From: Dehalococcoidales bacterium
Lineage (GTDB): Bacteria > Chloroflexota > Dehalococcoidia > Dehalococcoidales > RBG-16-60-22
DNA: 40,931 nt
Reading direction: 5' to 3'
Assembly (NCBI GenBank): GCA_028714335.1
Contig: JAQTMM010000010.1
Coordinates: 1-40,931 of the forward strand
Shown here: one piece after another, positions 18,841 through 28,900 of the stretch
Position numbering within the stretch: the first letter of the stretch is position 1
Layout: each line of letters begins with the position of its first letter
Program-made: the position numbers and the translations under genes
The notes under the pieces: model-generated
Database searches by the model: none
Seen by the model: only the letters and a program-made list of their open reading frames with translations
Told to the model about the DNA's origin: nothing

Positions 18841-20445
18841 TTAGGCGTGAGTGGCACCCTGGATTGTTTCAGCATAGCCAGTGTGTCTGCCATCAAAGCC
18901 ACCGACCGTCGCCGGGTTATAGAGGAAGTAATTTTGATACTCGACAACGCCGATGTTGGTGTACAGGCCTTTAACGTATACCTGGAATTCTGCCATCTTC
19001 TCGCGGGCTGCCTCGTAAGTTAGCTGAGTGGTCACTGCGGCATACAGTGCATTGGCGGTTTCATCGTTGGTGACTTTATGAACGCCATTGGTAGTATACA
19101 TGTTAGCGCAGTGGTAGGCCGAGCAAGCGTAGGACCAGGATTTCCAGAACCATATCCAGCCAATGTTGTCCTCAGGAGGCGGGCCAAACCCAAGGTAACT
19201 CCAGTAAGTAGCCGTTTCCATAACCTTCAGTTCAACCTGGAGACCGACAGCCTGCCAGTAGGACATGTAGTATAAGATTCTGTCCTGATCAGAAGCCTGA
19301 CAGTAAACAGTGATTATCGGGTTGGCAAAAGCATCAGGATAACCAGCTTCAGCGATCAGCTGTTCAGCTAATGCCGGGTCGTAGGCATCAGCTACGATTT
19401 CATCAGTCCAGCCGAAAACGCCATGAGGGAAGAAGAACTGGCCGCCCGGAATGGCGTAACCAGAATACCAGGTGTCGCAGATTTCCTGGCGGTTAAGGGA
19501 ATAGGACATTGCTTTGCGGATATTGATATCGTGTACCGGGCCGGCTTCTTCCATCCAGGATTTCTGGAAAGCGAAGCTGTCGGTGCCGTTGATGCCGTAC
19601 TGTTCAACGGGATATCCTTCGTCCTGTAACGCTTTCATACGGGCATAGTCATCAAGGCCGAGGATATCGCACTGACCGGTCTTGAACATGCTGATACGGG
19701 TAGCAAGTTCAGGAACCAAGTACTGCTGGTAGAACTGGAAGTGAGGAACTTCATTAGCTCGGCAATAAGCGGTATTAGCTTCGAATTTGACGCTGATACC
19801 GGTGGAATAGCCGACTAATTTCCATGGGCCGGAACCGGACGGATTGGCAAAGTAGGCTTCTTCGCCAACTCTGTCAATATCGGCTTTGTTCACGATTGCT
19901 GTAGCCGAGAAAGAGGCTACCAGCGTGGGTTCGGCGTGTGCGGTAACGTATTCAACGGTAAGAGAGTCAACTACGTTAACGGCAACACGATTGTAGTCTT
20001 CGCGAAGGTAAGGCGACCAGGCGCTTCTTGCAGAATCAGCGAAACGCTCGATGGAGTATTTAACAGCTGCGGCATCGACTGGGTCACCATTGGTGAAGAA
20101 GTTGTTTGGAATTAGGTGGAACGTCCAGGTCAAACCGTCGGCGCTAAGATCCCAACTTTGGAGAACGTCGCCTTCAAAATCTCCTGCCGCTGTAGTGCGC
20201 ATTAGGTTCTGGAACATTAAACCCGACCAACTGCTGACTAGATTGGGATCAAAGTTATCATAACCGAATGTTGCAGCAACGTCGGTCAAGGTGCCCCAAG
20301 GTTCAGGAATTGTTGTTTCTGTCTGGGTTTGTGTCTGTGTCTGTGTCTGAGTCTGGGTAACCGTTTGAGCTTCCTGTTGGCAGCCCGTGAAAATTATGAC
20401 GGTAGCCAGAAGCACAAACAATGGAACTAGGAACCATTTCTTCAT
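18841..20445 (-). CDS. ABC transporter solute-binding lipoprotein (family 5, peptide)
   Basis: Lipobox FTGC; SBP_bac_5 pattern; TQ-repeat linker after the lipobox. Confidence 0.92.
   Translation of the reverse strand: MKKWFLVPLFVLLATVIIFTGCQQEAQTVTQTQTQTQTQTQTETTIPEPWGTLTDVAATFGYDNFDPNLVSSWSGLMFQNLMRTTAAGDFEGDVLQSWDLSADGLTWTFHLIPNNFFTNGDPVDAAAVKYSIERFADSARSAWSPYLREDYNRVAVNVVDSLTVEYVTAHAEPTLVASFSATAIVNKADIDRVGEEAYFANPSGSGPWKLVGYSTGISVKFEANTAYCRANEVPHFQFYQQYLVPELATRISMFKTGQCDILGLDDYARMKALQDEGYPVEQYGINGTDSFAFQKSWMEEAGPVHDINIRKAMSYSLNRQEICDTWYSGYAIPGGQFFFPHGVFGWTDEIVADAYDPALAEQLIAEAGYPDAFANPIITVYCQASDQDRILYYMSYWQAVGLQVELKVMETATYWSYLGFGPPPEDNIGWIWFWKSWSYACSAYHCANMYTTNGVHKVTNDETANALYAAVTTQLTYEAAREKMAEFQVYVKGLYTNIGVVEYQNYFLYNPATVGGFDGRHTGYAETIQGATHA
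20318..20366 (-). repeat. Hexanucleotide microsatellite encoding (TQ)n linker
   Basis: tctgtctgggtttgtgtctgtgtctgtgtctgagtctggg, in frame in the lipoprotein linker. Confidence 0.8.
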
Positions 20446-20761
20446 TCTTTCCTCCTCTTAAAATTTTTGATAAATGGTTATTGTATGCCTATTCTCGACT
20501 ATTCTCGACCTCCCCTGCATTTGTGTATTCGGGTTAGATCAATTCGTCTATATCAACACGCACAGAAACCCATCTTCTGGCGCGTATTGTTTTCTATAGG
20601 AAATTCTGATTTTCAAATACTATAAATCATATTTAGACATTTGTCAACTGTAAAAATAGGCACTTTTTTGGGGAAATAAATGGAATGATGAAAAAATTCG
20701 CAAATAGTGAAAAAAACGAAGCTGAATATTATTAAGAAAATGTTAAATTAGAGGTGAATTT

Positions 20762-20838
20762 TGGCGACCCCGGGGGGATTTGAACCCCCGATCTCCACCG
20801 TGACAGGGTGGCATGTTAGACCGCTACACCACGGGGCC
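20762..20838 (-). tRNA. tRNA-Asp (GTC), CCA encoded
   Basis: Reverse complement folds as a cloverleaf: acceptor GGCCCCG/CGGGGTC, anticodon loop CTGTCAC, T arm GGGGGTTCAAATCCCCC, 3' GCCA. Confidence 0.95.
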
Positions 20839-20961
20839 ATGTCTTATGAGTCTAGCAAAGCGGGTTTATAGCTGTCAAGGAGTTTCTTCTATCTACAATA
20901 TATATAAAGACATGCATGAGACATGTTTCCAGCCTCGGTCATGGAAACGAATATAAAATTG

Positions 20962-20990
20962 TTGTCTAGTTTTATAGTATATGGTATAAT
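20962..20990 (+). promoter_or_regulatory. Sigma-A-type promoter for rpsF-ssb-rpsR
   Basis: TTGTCT-17 nt-TATAAT with TGG upstream of the -10. Confidence 0.65.
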
Positions 20991-21010
20991 AACATAAAAT
21001 TTGCTAAGGA

Positions 21011-21349
21011 ATGGCGGACGTGGCTAAGAAAAAGACAGAACAAGCAATAGTAGATAGTAAATCTCAAGAATATGAACTGGTTTATATCCTGAATCCAGAG
21101 ATGACGGATGAAGCTTTAGAAACCAGCGTCAACAACGTCAACCAGTTTATCACCAACAGAGAAGGCATTGTTGACGGGGTGGATAAGTGGGGAAAGAAAA
21201 AACTGGCCTACCCACTAAAGCATTTCCAGGAAGGCAATTACTTTTTAACCAAGTTTAAGATAAGCCCGGCGCGGTGCAAGGAACTCGAAGCTAACCTGCA
21301 TATAACCGAAGATGTCTTAAGGCATCTTTTAATAAAAGTAGGCAGTTAG
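21011..21349 (+). CDS. rpsF: 30S ribosomal protein S6
   Basis: YELVYILNPEMTDEALE..VDKWGKKKLAYPLKHFQEGNYFL; followed by ssb and rpsR. Confidence 0.95.
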   Translation: MADVAKKKTEQAIVDSKSQEYELVYILNPEMTDEALETSVNNVNQFITNREGIVDGVDKWGKKKLAYPLKHFQEGNYFLTKFKISPARCKELEANLHITEDVLRHLLIKVGS

Positions 21350-21395
21350 ATATTGATGCCATGCTCTCGAGTTTTTGTGGAGAGGTGAAAGGGCG

Positions 21396-21803
21396 ATGCC
21401 GAGTCTGAACAAGGTAATTATAATAGGTAATGTAGGCAACGAACCGGAAATGCGTTTCACGCCTAACGGCAAACCAGTCACGTCTTTTTCGGTAGCGACT
21501 AACTGGGTCTATACCACCCCGGAAGGGGAACGCCGCCAGGAAACCGAGTGGTTCAATGTCGTAGCCTGGAACCGTCTGGCGGAACAGTGCAACCAGTTCC
21601 TGGCCAAAGGCAAACTAGTTTACACCGAGGGCAGGATACATACGAGGAATTGGGAAGGGCAGGACGGACAGGCCCATTCCAAGATGGAAGTAGTCGCCAA
21701 CCGCGTAATCTTCCTGGATAGAAAAGCAGCCGTCGGCGCCATTGATGAAAAGACGGATGACCCCTCCACAGCGGAAATGGAGCCGGAAGATCTGCCGTTT
21801 TAG
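21396..21803 (+). CDS. ssb: Single-stranded DNA-binding protein
   Basis: LNKVIIIGNVGNEPEMRFTPNGKPVTSFSVATN; ATG at 21396 rather than the 21375 ORF limit. Confidence 0.95.
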   Translation: MPSLNKVIIIGNVGNEPEMRFTPNGKPVTSFSVATNWVYTTPEGERRQETEWFNVVAWNRLAEQCNQFLAKGKLVYTEGRIHTRNWEGQDGQAHSKMEVVANRVIFLDRKAAVGAIDEKTDDPSTAEMEPEDLPF

Positions 21804-21846
21804 TTAAAGCAATAAATATTAAGTTAATATATAGATAGAGGAAAGA

Positions 21847-22137
21847 ATGACGCAAGCAAGAGAATCAACCAGACCTCACAGGCCATCACGCGGCAAGTAT
21901 GTGCCCAAGCGCAAGGTGTGCTTGTTCTGCCGCGATAAAATTGATTACATTGATTATAAAGAACCGGCCAAATTACGGCCTTATATAACCGATAGAGGCA
22001 AAATATCGCCCCGCCGCAAGAGCGGCACCTGCGCCAAGCACCAGCGCGCTTTAACGACTGCCATCAAGCGGGCACGGCACATTGCCTTGCTGCCTTTCGT
22101 TACTTCCAGCGGTCAGAGAGTTGTGCCAACCGGTTAA
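21847..22137 (+). CDS. rpsR: 30S ribosomal protein S18
   Basis: [43 protein letters not shown]. Confidence 0.96.
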   Translation: MTQARESTRPHRPSRGKYVPKRKVCLFCRDKIDYIDYKEPAKLRPYITDRGKISPRRKSGTCAKHQRALTTAIKRARHIALLPFVTSSGQRVVPTG

Positions 22138-22202
22138 GCGGTTAAAAAAGCTGATGCTTTTATATTTCAATTATATTGACTAAATTACCATAGGGAGTTA
22201 AA

Positions 22203-22343
22203 GTGCCTAAGAGAACATACCAACCAAAGAATATACCGAGAAAGCGTGAACACGGTTTCTTGAAAAGAATGAGTACCCGCGGCGGTAGGGACGTCCTTAA
22301 AGCCCGCAGGCAAAAAGGGCGCAAAAGACTAACCGTCGTTTAA
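22203..22343 (+). CDS. rpmH: 50S ribosomal protein L34 (absent from ORF track because it is short)
   Basis: GTG start; translation [46 protein letters not shown]. Confidence 0.97.
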   Translation: MPKRTYQPKNIPRKREHGFLKRMSTRGGRDVLKARRQKGRKRLTVV

Positions 22344-22372
22344 CGGTTCCGGCTGAACCGTACAGGATTAGT

Positions 22373-22735
22373 GTGAGGGGAGAGAGATATTTAAAAAGCA
22401 ATAACCAGTTCAACCTGGTTTATGACGAAGGCCGGTCGTGGGCGGGTAAAGAAATCGTCCTAAAGGCTTTAGCGAATAACTCAAGCAGCACAAGATTCGG
22501 TTTCGTCATCAGCCACCGTCTGGGGAAAGCGGTTGTAAGAAACCGCATCAAGCGGCGCCTGCGGGAAATCACCAGGCAGATGCCGGTGCAAACCGGATGG
22601 GATATTGTCCTTATCGCCCGCCTCCCCGCCGCCTCCCTCGATTTCCAGGGTTTAGAAAAATCGGTCAAAAGGTTATTGTTAAAAGCCGGATTAATAACGG
22701 GAGAAAATGAAGGCAATCGCCTTAGGGCTAATTAA
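22373..22735 (+). CDS. rnpA: Ribonuclease P protein component
   Basis: [28 protein letters not shown] signature; directly after rpmH. Confidence 0.95.
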   Translation: MRGERYLKSNNQFNLVYDEGRSWAGKEIVLKALANNSSSTRFGFVISHRLGKAVVRNRIKRRLREITRQMPVQTGWDIVLIARLPAASLDFQGLEKSVKRLLLKAGLITGENEGNRLRAN

Positions 22736-22925
22736 AATATATCAGCGGACATATTCGCAGGTCATGCCTCCTTCCTGCCGCTTCACACCGACCTGCTCGC
22801 AATATACCGTCGAGGCGATAGAGCGGTTCGGAATAATAAAAGGAATAGGTATGGGCATCCGGCGCATCGCGCGCTGCCACCCCCTAAATCCCGGCGGCTA
22901 TGACCCGGTGCCAGAAAAAAGGTAA
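22707..22925 (+). CDS. yidD: Membrane protein insertion efficiency factor YidD
   Basis: [52 protein letters not shown]. Confidence 0.95.
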   Translation: MKAIALGLIKIYQRTYSQVMPPSCRFTPTCSQYTVEAIERFGIIKGIGMGIRRIARCHPLNPGGYDPVPEKR

Positions 22926-22936
22926 ACTAATCATCG

Positions 22937-24109
22937 GTGGAGAAAATAGTGAAACTTAAAAATCTAAAAAGAATCGGTTTAATATCGCTGGTGGCTACCG
23001 CCCTAATAATAATAGCGGTGTTCGGCTTCGGCTGCGTCAGCGGTTTATCCGCCATCGGCTGGTCCGGCGGCGCGGTGCAAAACGACGTTCTTTACGTCGG
23101 CTCAATGGAAGGGCGCCTGGCCGCCATTAATCTGGTGGATGAAAGCCGACAGTGGGCCGAGTATCTTAAGGTACAATCGTCCGGCGGCATATTCGGCTGT
23201 TCTTCAATGTTGAGCTGTGGCGGCGATACAAGCCGCGTGCCCATTTACGGCACTCCGGTAGTCACCGACGAACAAATTTTTGTTGCCGGCTACAACGGCA
23301 AGATATATGCCTATAACACCATTAACCTGGCACAGCGCTGGGTGTTCCCGCGCGATACCTATCTCTCACCATTTGTTGGCGGAATGTTTTATGATGACAA
23401 TAAACTTTACGTCGGCTGCTCCGATGGCTTTGTCTATTGCCTTAACGCCATTACCGGCGAGCTGTTAAGTTCCTACCAGACCGAGGATAAAATCTGGGGG
23501 ACACCAACCGTTGCCGACGGCGTTGTCTATATAGGTTCCTTCGATAAAAACATCTACGCCCTTAACGCCGGCGACCTTACGCTGAAATGGAAATACGCCA
23601 TCGAGGGCTCGATAATCGCCGAGCCGCTGGTGGCAAACGGCATTGTTTACGTCGGCTCCTTTGATAAGAAGCTCTATGCCCTCAATGCCGAGGCCGGCAC
23701 GCTTAAGTGGACCTATGAAGCGAACAATTGGTTCTGGACACAGCCGGTCATTGTTAACGGTACACTTTACGCCGGCTGCCTTGATGGCTTTATCTACGCC
23801 CTAAATCCCGCAACCGGGGCGGTGGTTAAGGTATTCGGTGAAGAAGACATTGCCGTTATAAGCGCCTTCGCCTCTCAACCCGCCGTCGAGGGCAACTATG
23901 TTGTCTTTGCCAGTAAAGACGGCATTGTTTATAGAATAGACACCACAACTCAAGAACTAAAAGTGCTGGCGGTCCTAACCGGCTCCATTACCGGGCCGCT
24001 AACGGTTTATAACGGGATAGTCTACTTCCAGACACAGGACATCGCCATACAGCGCATTGATATAGAGTCGGGCGCTTTATTGCTATCAATATCTTTGATA
24101 TCGGGGTAA
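22937..24109 (+). CDS. PQQ/BamB-like beta-propeller repeat lipoprotein
   Basis: Repeated blades (GVVYIGSFDKNIYALNA, GIVYVGSFDKKLYALNA, GTLYAGCLDGFIYALNP); N-terminal hydrophobic segment ending FGFGC; start may be GTG 22949. Confidence 0.85.
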   Translation: MEKIVKLKNLKRIGLISLVATALIIIAVFGFGCVSGLSAIGWSGGAVQNDVLYVGSMEGRLAAINLVDESRQWAEYLKVQSSGGIFGCSSMLSCGGDTSRVPIYGTPVVTDEQIFVAGYNGKIYAYNTINLAQRWVFPRDTYLSPFVGGMFYDDNKLYVGCSDGFVYCLNAITGELLSSYQTEDKIWGTPTVADGVVYIGSFDKNIYALNAGDLTLKWKYAIEGSIIAEPLVANGIVYVGSFDKKLYALNAEAGTLKWTYEANNWFWTQPVIVNGTLYAGCLDGFIYALNPATGAVVKVFGEEDIAVISAFASQPAVEGNYVVFASKDGIVYRIDTTTQELKVLAVLTGSITGPLTVYNGIVYFQTQDIAIQRIDIESGALLLSISLISG

Positions 24110-24115
24110 TTTGAA

Positions 24116-25021
24116 TTGAACGTTTGGGAATTAATAATACAACAGCCATTAACTAACGTCCTCATTGTCATCTCGCATGCCTTCGGGGGGAGTTTCGGCG
24201 CGGCCATCATCATCCTGACAATTGTGGTCAACCTGGCTCTGCTGCCGCTTACCTTAAGTCAGATTAAGTCTTCCAAGAAGATGATGGAGCTGCAGCCCAA
24301 ACTCGCCGAACTGCAGAAGAAGTACGCCAAAGACCGCCAGAAACTTGCCCAGGAGCAGATGAAGCTGTACAAAGAATCCGGCGTCAAGCTCCAGGGCTGT
24401 ATGCTGGGCATGATTATCCAGATGCCGGTATGGTTCGCTCTTTACCAGTCCATTATGCTGGCGCTGGCTGCAGTACCGGAAGGTCTGCTCAACCTTTCCA
24501 GATTCTTATATTCCTGGCCGGTTGTATTTTCGGCTATACCGATGAACCCCTATTTCCTGGGGATGGATCTGGCATCGCCGAATATAGTTCTGGCGATACT
24601 CGTAGGCGTCTTCATGTGGGTACAGCAGAAGATGTCCACTATGCCTACCGCCGACCCGCAGCAGCAGTCGCAGAGTTCCATGATGCTCTGGATGATGCCG
24701 TTGCTCTTTACCTTCATGTCGTTAACCTTCCCCGCCGGCTTGGCGCTTTACTGGGTGGTCAATAGTTTATTCCGCATCGGGCTGCAATACCGCATCACCG
24801 GTTGGGGCACGCTGTTCAAACGTGCTGCTAAACCTGGCGCTGAACCGGAGAAAAAACACCTTAAGTTCGAACAGCCGCCGCAGGAAGAAATTAAGCAGAC
24901 GATTGTTGATAAAAACGGTGAGATTATTATTACCGACAAAGAGTCTTTAAAGAAGAGCCAGAAGAAAGGCTTCCTCGATAGGTTTTTCAAGGGCGGTAAT
25001 AATGGCCAGCAAGACCAGTAA
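24116..25021 (+). CDS. yidC: Membrane protein insertase YidC/Oxa1
   Basis: GAAIIILTIVVNLALLPLTLSQIKSSKKMMELQPKLAELQKKY; located between yidD and jag. Confidence 0.95.
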   Translation: MNVWELIIQQPLTNVLIVISHAFGGSFGAAIIILTIVVNLALLPLTLSQIKSSKKMMELQPKLAELQKKYAKDRQKLAQEQMKLYKESGVKLQGCMLGMIIQMPVWFALYQSIMLALAAVPEGLLNLSRFLYSWPVVFSAIPMNPYFLGMDLASPNIVLAILVGVFMWVQQKMSTMPTADPQQQSQSSMMLWMMPLLFTFMSLTFPAGLALYWVVNSLFRIGLQYRITGWGTLFKRAAKPGAEPEKKHLKFEQPPQEEIKQTIVDKNGEIIITDKESLKKSQKKGFLDRFFKGGNNGQQDQ

Positions 25022-25055
25022 ATTAGCACACTGTCACCGCTAAGGCAGGTTTGTA

Positions 25056-25559
25056 ATGTCGGATAATCAGCAGGAAATTTATGATGCCGCAAAGGAAGTG
25101 CTGGGAACGCTGCTTTCTTTAATGGACTTATCCGGCAGTATTTTCCCTTCTGATGAATTCACGGCCACCGACGATGATGGCAACCTTACTTCTGTCGGGC
25201 TCAACATCGAAGGCGAAGACCTCGGTATCCTAATCGGGCGGCGCGGCCAGACAATGGTTTCCCTGCAGTATATCGTCCGGCTCATCGTTTCTCACAAGAT
25301 GGATGTGCAGATACCCATCGTCCTTGATGTTGAAGGCTACAAGCAGCGCCGCTGTGAAGGGCTCCGCATGCTGGCGACGCGCTTGGCGGAACAGGTCAAG
25401 AACCGCAAAGCGCCCTTCACCATGGAACCGATGACGGCCTTTGAACGCCGCATTATCCACATCACTTTAGCCGACCACCCCGATGTTATTACCGAAAGCA
25501 TCGGCGTCGGCGACGGGCGCAAGGTAGTCATCACCCCTAAGATGCTTCCCGAAAACTAG
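25056..25559 (+). CDS. jag: KH-R3H RNA-binding protein Jag/KhpB, short form
   Basis: GEDLGILIGRRGQTMVSLQYIVRLIVS (KH), MEPMTAFERRIIHITLADHPDVITESIGVGDGRKVVI (R3H). Confidence 0.92.
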   Translation: MSDNQQEIYDAAKEVLGTLLSLMDLSGSIFPSDEFTATDDDGNLTSVGLNIEGEDLGILIGRRGQTMVSLQYIVRLIVSHKMDVQIPIVLDVEGYKQRRCEGLRMLATRLAEQVKNRKAPFTMEPMTAFERRIIHITLADHPDVITESIGVGDGRKVVITPKMLPEN

Positions 25560-25629
25560 TAATTAGTAACCAGTTGTCCTGCGCCTTTCATCCCTTGCTT
25601 TTAACATTATCGTGTGTTAACATAAACTA

Positions 25630-25888
25630 AAGGCTGTGACGGAGAAGAGTAGGGGCGGCAACGAGTATCCAGCGAGTCTGGCAAGGTGGAAGCAGATATA
25701 CTCCCCGCTTTGAAAATCCCTCCCGAGCCTCCGGCTGAAAACCTTGAATGAGTAAGCCCGGACGGACCCGTCAACCGTTAACCGTGACGAGGGCATCAAA
25801 GGTGTCCTTAAAGAGTGCCCCGTTTTTTGGGGAATTTGGGTGGTACCGCGGAGCTTTAAGCCTCGTCCCTTAGAGACGAGGCTTTTTT
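25630..25888 (+). promoter_or_regulatory. T-box riboswitch upstream of ileS
   Basis: T-box core gggtggtaccgcgg (25838-25851), terminator aagcctcgtccctta gagacgaggctttttt, Stem I gacggagaagagtag motif, candidate ATC specifier near 25716-25718. Confidence 0.92.
25859..25888 (+). terminator. T-box-controlled terminator for ileS
   Basis: gcctcgtc/gacgaggc stem followed by tttttt. Confidence 0.9.
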
Positions 25889-25907
25889 ATATATATAGGG
25901 GGTAAAT

Positions 25908-28900
25908 ATGTTTAAACCAGTCAATAACCGGGTGGACTTTCCTAAGCAGGAAGAAGACATCTTAAAGTTTTGGAAAGACAACACGATTTTTGAAAAAAGC
26001 GTGGACGCGCGTAAAGACGGCAAGCGCTTTGTCTTTTACGAGGGGCCTCCCTTCGCTAACGGCAACCCGGGCATTCACCATGTGCTGGCGCGCGCGATAA
26101 AAGACGTCATCGTACGCTACAAAACAATGAAGGGCTATTACATCCCCCGCATCGCCGGGTGGGATACGCATGGCCTTCCCGTCGAGCTGGAAGTAGAAAG
26201 ACAGCTCGGTTTTAGCGGCAAGGACCAGATAGAAAAGTACGGTGTCGAGGAGTTTAATAAAAAGTGCCGCGAGAGCGTTTTTAAGTACCTCAAAGAATGG
26301 AACTTTATGACCGAACGTATCGGTTACTGGGTTGACCTCGACCACGCTTATAAAACGATGGACAACACCTATGTGGAATCGGTGTGGTGGGCGCTAAAGC
26401 AAATCTGGGACAAAGGGCTAGTTTACCAGGGCTACCGCGTCACCCCGCATTGCCCGCGCTGCGGTACGTCGTTAAGCTCCCACGAGGTTTCGCAGGGTTA
26501 TAAGGACGATACTGAAGACCCGTCGGTTTACATAAAGTTCAGAGTGGTGAAAGAGGCTAAAGCCAAGTTGCCCACTAATAAACCGGTCTATCTTTTAGCC
26601 TGGACGACTACTCCCTGGACACTGCCGGGCAACACCGCGTTAGCCGTTGCGCCGGACGCTGAATACGTCTTGTTGGAAGGCGAAAACGGCTATCTCATCT
26701 TGGCGGCGCGGCTGGCAGGGACGCTGGATTTAAAAGATTATCAAGAGGTCAAAAAGTTAAACGGAAAAGAACTCGTTGGCACGGAATACCAGCCGTTGTA
26801 CAACCCGCACGAATTTGGTGTTGAAAGGCTAAAGTTCCATCATGACGGAACATTAACCGCCCAAAAGGAAAGCAAAGACCTGACCTATAAAGTCATCGGC
26901 GGCGACTTTGTCACTATGGAGGACGGTACGGGCATCGTGCATGTCGCCCCCGCTTTTGGCGAGGTGGACTTTAACGCCGGTAAAGAGCTGGGTTTAAGTT
27001 TTGTCCAGCAGGTTGATTTGCAGGGTAAAATTACCGGTAATTATTCCTTCGCCGGTAAGTTCGTAAAAGCCGCCGACCCGCTTATCATGGATGACCTTCA
27101 AGAGCGAGGGCTGCTTTTACACTCCGGTACGATAAAACATACCTATCCATTCTGCTGGCGTTGCGACGCCCCATTGCTTTATTACGCCAAGACAACATGG
27201 TACATCAAGACCACCGCAATTAAAGATAAAATGATTGCCGGCAACGAGACTATCAACTGGTACCCGGAACACATCAAGAAAGGGCGCTTTGGCAACTGGT
27301 TGGAAAACAATGTTGACTGGGCTTTTGCCCGCGAGCGATACTGGGGCTCGCCCCTGCCTATCTGGAAGTGCGAAAAGTGCGGCGCTTTTGAGTGCGTCGG
27401 CTCGATTGAAGAACTGGAGAAAAAACCAGGCTGCCAGGGCATAAAATCACCCATCGATTTACATCGCCCCTATATGGACGAGGTGACCTTTAACTGCGGC
27501 AAATGCGGCGGCAAGATGCAGCGTACGCCGGAGGTAATGGACTGCTGGTTCGATTCCGGCTCGATGCCTTTTGCCCAGACGCATTACCCCTTTGAAAATA
27601 AGGAATTGTTCGATAAAGAAACCGGCCAGGCGGACTTCATCTCCGAGGCCGTAGACCAAACGCGCGGCTGGTTCTATAGCCTCCACGCCATCTCCACCTT
27701 GCTTTTCGGCCGGCCTATTTTTAAGAACTGCATCTGCCTGGAACTGATACTGGACACCAAGGGCAAGAAGATGAGCAAAAGCAAAGGCAATGTCGTTGAC
27801 CCGATAGAGGTAATTCAAAAACACGGCGCCGACGCCCTGCGCTGGTATAACTATACTTCTTCACCGCCCGGCGCCGTCCGCCGCTTTGACGTTAAGATGG
27901 TGGCGGAGATAAATCGCCAGCTGCTGATGACGCTGTGGAACGTCTATTCCTTCTTTGTCATGTACGCCAACATCGACCACTACCAGCCGGCGGATTCATT
28001 CCCGCCGCCCTCCACCGAACTGGATAAATGGATTCTCTCCGAGCTTAACCAGCTCGTCGCCGATTGCGATAACCTGCTGGAAAACTACAACTACACCGAC
28101 GCCGGGCGCAAGATAGAGACCTTTGTGGACGGGCTTTCCAACTGGTACGTCCGCCGCAGCCGACGGCGCTTTTGGAAGAGTGAAAACGACGAGGATAAAC
28201 TCTCGGCGTACAACTCACTCTATACCTGCCTGGTGACGCTGGCAAAACTGCTCGCTCCCTATACTCCCTTCCTCGCCGAAGAGATGTATCAGAACCTGGT
28301 GCGTGAGGTCAAACAAGATGCGCCGTTAAGCGTCCACCTGGAGGACTTCCCCGTCGCCGATACGAGCCTGATTGACAAGCAGTTGAGCGATGATAATCGC
28401 CTGGCGATGAAAGTCTGTAGCCTGGGCAGGGCGGCGCGCAATAAGTGCGGTCTTAAAATCCGCCAGCCGTTGGAAACCCTCTACGTTAGCGTCACTAACG
28501 AATTTGAGGCGCGCGCTTTAGAGAGGGTTGCCCCGCTGATTTTGGAAGAGCTGAACATCAAAGAGTTGAAAACCGAAACGCTGGAAAAGGTCGGCGGTTT
28601 GGAGGTTGCCAACTTCAGCACAGTGACCGAGATGGGTACCTGTGTGAGTATCTCCACCTATATCACTATTGAACTTCAAGCAGAAGGCATCGCACGGGAG
28701 ATTATTCACCGCCTGCAAACCATGCGCCGTAATGCCGGTTATGAGATAGCCGACCATATCAAAATCTACCATGACGCTGACGCTTACTTTATTCAGGCAA
28801 TTTCCGGCTTTACCGACTATATCCGGCAGGAAACCCTCGCCGACGATATTGAAGACGACATCCCGGAAGATGTTGACCTGAAAGAGGAACACAAGATAGG

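Noticed and set aside
20491-20510. Direct repeat attctcgac x2 upstream of the solute-binding protein gene
   Set aside because: Only two short copies; insufficient to claim a regulatory site.
22138-22372. Possible replication origin near rpmH
   Set aside because: rpmH-rnpA often lies near oriC, but I saw no dnaA gene nor an obvious DnaA-box cluster here.
25617-25799. 60-aa minus ORF between jag and ileS
   Set aside because: Falls within the ileS T-box leader.
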